From the NCBI RefSeq assembly GCF_003971255.1, contig NZ_CP034660.1, forward strand, positions 124,001 to 188,000: a DNA stretch of 64,000 nucleotides, written 5' to 3'. The DNA is from Colwellia sp. Arc7-635. Lineage in GTDB: Bacteria > Pseudomonadota > Gammaproteobacteria > Enterobacterales > Alteromonadaceae. Shown piece after piece: positions 59,246 through 64,000 of this stretch. The position numbers and the translations under genes are program-made. The notes beneath the pieces are model-generated. The model saw only the letters and a program-made list of their open reading frames with translations. It was not told the origin of the DNA and did not search any database. Positions within the stretch are counted from its first letter, which is position 1, and every line of letters starts with the position of its first letter.

Positions 59246-60814
59246 TTACAGTATGCTTTTTGGCACAACGCGTCGTAGTTTAACTTTCAGTCGTTTCATT
59301 AAGTCGACTTCACCGTCTGGGTTCCAATCTAGAGAAATTGGCCACGCATTTTCTGGCTGCATTTCTTCTAACATGCCTTGCTTAATTTCTAAGGCAATTT
59401 TTGTTGATGGAATAATCACAAAATTCTCAGTATTAAGATTAGCACTGCGCGGATCTACGTTATAAGTGCCAACTACGGCAATATGATCATCGATCACCAT
59501 AGATTTAGCATGTAAGCCAAAAATAGGCGCCTGAGTTAATTGTTTCTGCATAACTTCAGACATCACCTTTTGGCGAATTTTAGCATCAGGTTTAAATTCA
59601 AATATTTTTACGCCTGTTTTCAGCAAAGCTTTACGGTCCCGTTGATAACCGCTAAATGCTTCTAGGTTGTCGTTTGAAGCTAAGCTATTGGTCAATATAT
59701 GAATGCTGATACCTTTATCGACTAAACTTTTGAGAATTTTTCGTGTTGCCTTTGTGGTAATCAAATAAGGTGTTTGAATAACAACTGACTTATTTGCGCT
59801 TTGTAGTAACGCTACTAATTTTTCAGTTGATAAACCACCTCCGGCTAGAAATTTATTCGCGTTGTTTTTACCTGGTAAATCAGAAATATATTCAACATTA
59901 TCCAGCCATTGTAACTGTTGCTCTTGCTGTATGGCGGTGATCGCTTCAGGGATATCTTTAATTTTTTTTCTTACTGAAGCGACAAAGTTTAAAGGGTTAC
60001 AGGCATATTGATGTAACGGCGCAAAGTTGGGAACATAGCCTTCAGGTGTTTTTTCTTTGATTAAATCGCTGACGTCGACACTCAGGTCACTTTGCCAAAA
60101 CTGTTCAAACGAGGCTTGAACTTTATCGGTAATACCACCAATTAATAGTACATCGCGATCACGAAAGTTATATAGATGGTCATAACCAAAATATTCATCT
60201 GCGACGTTACGGCCACCAGTAATCGCTACTTTGCCATCAACGGTGAAGGTTTTGTTATGCATGCGTTGATTTAGCTGGTGGAAGTTGGTGGTTAAGGTGA
60301 TTATTTTATCGAATAAGTTTTTTCCGATATTGGCAACCGGGTTATAAATTTTTATCGAAATATTTTTATGTGCAGCTAAGGTTTGCAGCTCGCTACCGCT
60401 AGCTTCAACCATAATGTCGTCAACTAATATACGTACCCTAACGCCTCGTTCTGCGGCTTTTACTAGGTAATCAATGGCAATCAAGCCTATGTTATCAGTA
60501 GAGAAAATAAAGTATTGCACGTCAATCGTTTTTTCTGCATGTTCGGTTAGCCATGCCCGAGACAACATCGCTTCTATACCTTGCTCTAGAATATATACGC
60601 CAGTTTTATCATGCATGTTGTGCTTAACAGGCGCTAGATATTCAGATAGTCGCTTGTTGTTATTTTCTGGGATATCAGCGCAATAATCTGTTGTTGATGT
60701 GCTAAGCCTGTCGCCTTGTGCGCTGCAAGAAAAAAGCCCAAAACTAAGAGTTAAAGCAAATATTGCTCTGATCATAAGTTGATTTTTTGATCTAAGAAAA
60801 TGTAAATATGACAA
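59246..60814 (-). CDS. Phospholipase D-family lipoprotein (cardiolipin synthase-like)
   Basis: 522 residues with two HKD motifs: MHNKTFTVDGKVAITGGRN and LHAKSMVIDDHIAVVGTYNVD. The N-terminus has FGLFSC, a lipobox. The best start is TTG 60814, because AAAGGA lies seven bases before it. An ATG at 60775 would start closer to the lipobox but lacks a ribosome site. The family includes ClsC-like and YjhR-type proteins. Envelope phospholipid modification is likely. It may act with the hydrolase at 58562. Confidence 0.88.
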   Translation of the reverse strand: MSYLHFLRSKNQLMIRAIFALTLSFGLFSCSAQGDRLSTSTTDYCADIPENNNKRLSEYLAPVKHNMHDKTGVYILEQGIEAMLSRAWLTEHAEKTIDVQYFIFSTDNIGLIAIDYLVKAAERGVRVRILVDDIMVEASGSELQTLAAHKNISIKIYNPVANIGKNLFDKIITLTTNFHQLNQRMHNKTFTVDGKVAITGGRNVADEYFGYDHLYNFRDRDVLLIGGITDKVQASFEQFWQSDLSVDVSDLIKEKTPEGYVPNFAPLHQYACNPLNFVASVRKKIKDIPEAITAIQQEQQLQWLDNVEYISDLPGKNNANKFLAGGGLSTEKLVALLQSANKSVVIQTPYLITTKATRKILKSLVDKGISIHILTNSLASNDNLEAFSGYQRDRKALLKTGVKIFEFKPDAKIRQKVMSEVMQKQLTQAPIFGLHAKSMVIDDHIAVVGTYNVDPRSANLNTENFVIIPSTKIALEIKQGMLEEMQPENAWPISLDWNPDGEVDLMKRLKVKLRRVVPKSIL

Positions 60815-60846
60815 TTATAAATCCTTTATAAAGCATTGTGATAGCC

Positions 60847-61581
60847 TCAGTTTTTTCTAAGCTTTTGAAAATGAGGTAATTCCCATGGCCGCATGGCTAA
60901 TAGTAACCCAATATGCTGGCGATTCTCTAATGGTAATGCCGCATCTTCTTGATTTAATTGTGCGACTTCTTTTTTAAGTTGATTGAGTTTGCGCTTAATA
61001 ATGTCGATAGAAGTCTGGCTATAAGTGCCGCGAATATAAAAGCGAAAGCTGTTTTCTTCAGTAAACGGTTTCGAGAGAAAGGTCGCAATACCATCTTTAG
61101 TCATAAACTGCTCAAGTGGACCATGAGGGATCCATTGAAAATCTTGTGCAATTAAAACCTTATATTGATTATTTGGTAGTAACTGAATCATTTTTAAGCG
61201 GTCTAACTTCGCCAACAGTTGAATGCATTCAAATTTGTCGATGGTGTAATGGGTAATAATATCGTCGAACAGCCAGCCGTCTCGTACGCAAGCGGCGACC
61301 AAAATTAGCTTAACGTCACTCACTAACTCAAGCTCTTGCGCTGGTGTTAGTTGGCTAAGTTTCTTTTTTTGTTGTTCAACCAAAACAAATAGGTCAGATA
61401 AAGAGATATTTAATACGGTGCATATGGCTTCAAGTCGAGCTAAAGCAAATTGCTTTAAAGAAAACATACGTTTGACATTTGCCTCGCTCATGGCAAGTTG
61501 CTCAGCTAGCATTTTATAAGTGATATGTTGCTGCTTTAATAGTGCCTTTAATGTTGCACATACATCTTCTAATTGACTCAA
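60847..61581 (-). CDS. XRE-family transcriptional regulator
   Basis: 244 residues. The N-terminal helix-turn-helix (YKMLAEQLAMSEANVKRMFSLKQFALARLEAIC) is followed by a long C-terminal domain of unknown ligand (about 170 residues). It is divergent from the secreted pair at 61698. No partner is identified. Confidence 0.82.
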   Translation of the reverse strand: MSQLEDVCATLKALLKQQHITYKMLAEQLAMSEANVKRMFSLKQFALARLEAICTVLNISLSDLFVLVEQQKKKLSQLTPAQELELVSDVKLILVAACVRDGWLFDDIITHYTIDKFECIQLLAKLDRLKMIQLLPNNQYKVLIAQDFQWIPHGPLEQFMTKDGIATFLSKPFTEENSFRFYIRGTYSQTSIDIIKRKLNQLKKEVAQLNQEDAALPLENRQHIGLLLAMRPWELPHFQKLRKN

Positions 61582-61697
61582 AGTATTAAATTCCTATACC
61601 TTTAGTATTGATAGTTAATACATTATACGTTTCGGTTTATTTATACAATCCAAGAGTCATACTCAATGCGGTTTTAAACATTGACTAAGGAAGCAAG

Positions 61698-62033
61698 ATG
61701 AAAACACGTAACATTGTTTTAACGTTAGTATTAACAGTAACGAGTATGCAGTCTTTCGCTAATAGTGGCGCGTCAGAAAATGGCAGTGCAGCAAGTAAGC
61801 ATTCTGCTCTTGCCGCTTTTCATGGTACTGCGGCAAGCGCAAAAATTGGTAGTGCGGTACTCGCTACACCGCTGATTATTGCGGGTTCAGTTGGTCAGAT
61901 TTCTCAGCAATTAGGCACTTCATTAATGGCAAGTGCGGTAGCTGAGGGCCCGTTAGAGATCACCGACAAAACCATTACCGTAACGCCCTCACCAAAGCAG
62001 ATGATGAAAATCGCTCATACCGAGGAGCTATAA
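61698..62033 (+). CDS. Unrecognised secreted Ala/Ser-rich protein
   Basis: 111 residues. Signal MKTRNIVLTLVLTVTSMQSFA, then a low-complexity small-residue region (GSAASKHSALAAFHGTAAS) and a hydrophobic stretch (SAVLATPLIIAGSVG). Its stop almost touches the start at 62035, so it is cotranscribed and probably works with the DUF2145 protein. No family was recognised. Confidence 0.75.
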   Translation: MKTRNIVLTLVLTVTSMQSFANSGASENGSAASKHSALAAFHGTAASAKIGSAVLATPLIIAGSVGQISQQLGTSLMASAVAEGPLEITDKTITVTPSPKQMMKIAHTEEL

Positions 62034-62034
62034 C

Positions 62035-62838
62035 ATGGCTAAAATACTGTATTTAATTGCTGGTATGGGTTTGTTTTATACGCAGTTAACACATGCGGGC
62101 AGCGCACAAGACAATACGATAACACTGCCCATAGAGCAGGTAGAAGTTTTTGCTAAGCAGGTTGAACATTATGCTGCAGGGCAAGGTGCGAGGGCTTTTA
62201 TTATTGCGCGTGTTGGCCGTCCTGAAAGTGAGTTACCTAAGGGCATTAAATTTACCCATACCGCGGTAGCCTTGTATTCAGAAATAAGCTTAGACTCAGG
62301 TGAAAAAGTGAAAGGCTATGCCATTCATAATCTTTATCAAAAAGCAGGACAACGTGATAAAAGTGAATTAATTATTGATTATCCCGTTGATTTTTTTTGG
62401 GGCGTGAGTGCTTTGAAAGCCGGTATTATTATTCCTAATGCTGATGTTCAGCAGCGGATAATCGAAGTTATTGCTAGTGGTAAAGATAAGAAGCTACATA
62501 ACGAAAACTATTCAGTGATTGCTAACCCTTTTAACAATGACTTTCAAAACTGTACTGAACATACCTTGAATATTATTAATGCCGGTATTTATCAAACAAC
62601 GGATATAAAAACGCTAAAAAGCAGTGCTGAACAGCACTTTCAAGCGCAGCGAGTGAAGATTAACCCATTAAAATTGTTGTTAGGAAATATTTTTGTTGAT
62701 GATGTTTCTACTAAAGATCATCGTGGTAAAGTCAGTACCACAACGTTCTCAACCATTGGCCAGTATTTACGAGAGAATGATTTGTTGGCAAAAGCCGTAG
62801 TGCTAAATAGTCAGGGTGAAATTACGACTTTGCTTTAG
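62035..62838 (+). CDS. DUF2145 secreted protein
   Basis: 267 residues. Signal peptide ending THAGS. Conserved parts of DUF2145: GRPESELPKGIKFTHTAVALYSE, GYAIHNLYQKAG and NDFQNCTEHTLNIINA. The His of FTHTAVA and the Cys/His of NCTEHTL resemble a Cys-His catalytic pair of the NlpC/P60-like fold, so a peptidase or amidase is possible but unproven. Cotranscribed with 61698. Confidence 0.85.
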   Translation: MAKILYLIAGMGLFYTQLTHAGSAQDNTITLPIEQVEVFAKQVEHYAAGQGARAFIIARVGRPESELPKGIKFTHTAVALYSEISLDSGEKVKGYAIHNLYQKAGQRDKSELIIDYPVDFFWGVSALKAGIIIPNADVQQRIIEVIASGKDKKLHNENYSVIANPFNNDFQNCTEHTLNIINAGIYQTTDIKTLKSSAEQHFQAQRVKINPLKLLLGNIFVDDVSTKDHRGKVSTTTFSTIGQYLRENDLLAKAVVLNSQGEITTLL

Positions 62839-62850
62839 TGAGCAATAATA

Positions 62851-62886
62851 AAAAACGCGATAAGAACTCAGTCTTACCGCGTTTTT
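62851..62886 (+). terminator. Terminator after the DUF2145 gene
   Basis: AAAACGCG-A-TAAGA and TCTTA-C-CGCGTTTT form a stem (one internal mismatch) with T at the end. Confidence 0.88.
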
Positions 62887-63037
62887 CGCTATATTTAGCG
62901 TCGAATTATTTTACGAGAATTTATCGCTTATTACTCTTACTAAGCTTTACCTTAATAAGGTAGATTCGTTTGCTTCATTTTGAGCTCTATTTTTCACTTT
63001 AACCTGAAAAATGAAGAGATAATTACCCAACTTGCTA

Positions 63038-63937
63038 TTACAAGTTCAACTCTACAGAGATAGGGCAATGATCACTCAGTGTTTGGCTAAGCTCTTTCGT
63101 GTATTTTGGTTTGAATACTAATTGATCAAATGAATTTATCACATAGCGCGCTTTTGCTTTAGGGTCAAAAATGATGTGGTCGATATAGTCTTTGTAATAA
63201 CCGCCCCAACATTTCGATTCGGCGTCGATGGTAGGCGCCCAGAGAGCTTCTGCGCCTTCATCATCAATCGTTTGCCATAAGCCTTGTATTTCGGTGTGGT
63301 TTAATGAGATATCTTTCACAAATCGACGGTTAAAATCGCCTAATAAAAGAAAAGGAACGCCTTCTTGTGCACGAGCATCAACCCATGCTTCTAATGGTTT
63401 TGCTTGTCTCGCAAGTTCGGCACAGGCCGTTTTTGCATAGAGTTCTTTTTCGTTGCTGCTCGGCATTTTAGCAATACTGGCTTGATCAAGTGCTTTATCA
63501 AAACAACCAGACTTCATGTGTACTGCTAACAAACGAACGCTCTTACCGTTTTTAGTTAATGTAACGTCCATACCGCGGCGGGCAAGACCTTGATCAAGTT
63601 CACGATATTCAACGGCCGTCGCTTTATAGCCACTACTTTTTCTGACAGCTACGCCGACACGTTGAACCCAATCTTTAGTGGTGAAGAAATAATCATACTC
63701 ATCACCAAAAACTTTAGCGGCCCACTTTTCACTTTCCACTTCTTGTAGGGCAATAACATCGGCATCTAATTCGCGAGCATAACGTGCTAGCTTCTGATAA
63801 TCAGCGGCTTTACGTTGGTTATATTCATGAGAACCTAACCAGGCTATGTTCCAAGACGCTACTTTCAGGGTTTCAGCAAAAGTAGCTGAACTCAAAAATG
63901 TTAGGGCGATGATAAGAAGACTAATAAATTTTGTCAT
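63038..63937 (-). CDS. Secreted endonuclease/exonuclease/phosphatase-family protein
   Basis: 299 residues with a signal peptide ending TFAE. EEP fold: LKVASWNIAWLG, ALQEVESEK (catalytic Glu), LLGDFNRRF and LSDHCPISVEL. These four give the full active site. Secreted members cleave DNA, phosphodiesters or inositol phosphates. The context does not tell. It may provide phosphate or nucleotides outside the cell. The gene ends the window without a downstream partner visible. Confidence 0.9.
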   Translation of the reverse strand: MTKFISLLIIALTFLSSATFAETLKVASWNIAWLGSHEYNQRKAADYQKLARYARELDADVIALQEVESEKWAAKVFGDEYDYFFTTKDWVQRVGVAVRKSSGYKATAVEYRELDQGLARRGMDVTLTKNGKSVRLLAVHMKSGCFDKALDQASIAKMPSSNEKELYAKTACAELARQAKPLEAWVDARAQEGVPFLLLGDFNRRFVKDISLNHTEIQGLWQTIDDEGAEALWAPTIDAESKCWGGYYKDYIDHIIFDPKAKARYVINSFDQLVFKPKYTKELSQTLSDHCPISVELNL

Positions 63938-64000
63938 TTCGTTATTCTAGGTAATTCATTGGGCAGCTATAGTAACCGCTAGCAATACAAATTCAAGTAA

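Overview
The window looks like chromosome from a low-GC marine gammaproteobacterium, most likely an Alteromonadales member near Colwellia or Thalassotalea. This is an inference from the AT-rich intergenic DNA, the gene set (PrlC, Gor, MenA, PolA, EngB, cytochrome c4, MSHA-type pilin, many secreted peptidases) and protein sequences that resemble that group. No rRNA, tRNA, CRISPR array, phage or complete insertion sequence was seen. Most of the window is core or soft-core chromosome. The exceptions are two copies of a short inverted-repeat element and a block of unrecognised genes at 28.2-31.3 kb.

Layout. 0-9.4 kb: the N-terminal two thirds of oligopeptidase A (minus strand), a very large beta-propeller/PAS/GGDEF/EAL sensor, a 266-bp inverted-repeat element, glutathione reductase and MenA. 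9.4-13.4 kb: DnaA boxes in front of polA, then polA, a putative small RNA gene and a 31-residue Cys-rich protein. 13.8-25.8 kb: secreted peptidases (M16, S10, M1), a HutD/Ves protein, a small outer-membrane barrel, a periplasmic sugar-binding-type protein, a diheme and a tetraheme cytochrome c4, and EngB. 25.9-27.4 kb: msrB-msrA-msrA-like repair operon. 27.7 kb: a second small RNA gene, homologous to the one after polA. 28.2-31.3 kb: unrecognised secreted and membrane proteins. 31.6-38.3 kb: a MerR-controlled divalent-metal efflux operon (CzcI/CopL-like, CzcC, CzcB, frameshifted CzcA). 39.4-44.6 kb: a receiver-hemerythrin protein, a DUF3754 protein, an esterase and a lipoprotein. 44.7-54.6 kb: three divergent regulator/redox-enzyme modules (YhaJ-YqjF-YhaK-like, LysR-MDR reductase, YqhC-YqhD), with a CNNM protein and the second 266-bp element between them. 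54.6-64 kb: a pilin, a broken gene, an LptA-like protein, a chemoreceptor, a lipase-like hydrolase, a phospholipase D-family lipoprotein, a regulator, a DUF2145 pair and a secreted endonuclease/exonuclease/phosphatase-family protein.

Themes. Several units deal with oxidative, electrophile and metal stress: glutathione reductase, methionine sulfoxide reductases, DoxX/pirin, MDR reductase, YqhD and CzcCBA. The most novel signal is the pair of paralogous ~90-nt RNA genes (12945-13035 plus; 27713-27802 minus). They share the promoter, a 16-bp operator-like dyad between -35 and -10, a 5'-terminal hairpin and a pyrimidine-loop hairpin, but end in unrelated terminators. Two genes (czcA and a CcmI-like gene) each carry a one-base loss at a run of three G, which could be genuine decay or sequencing error.
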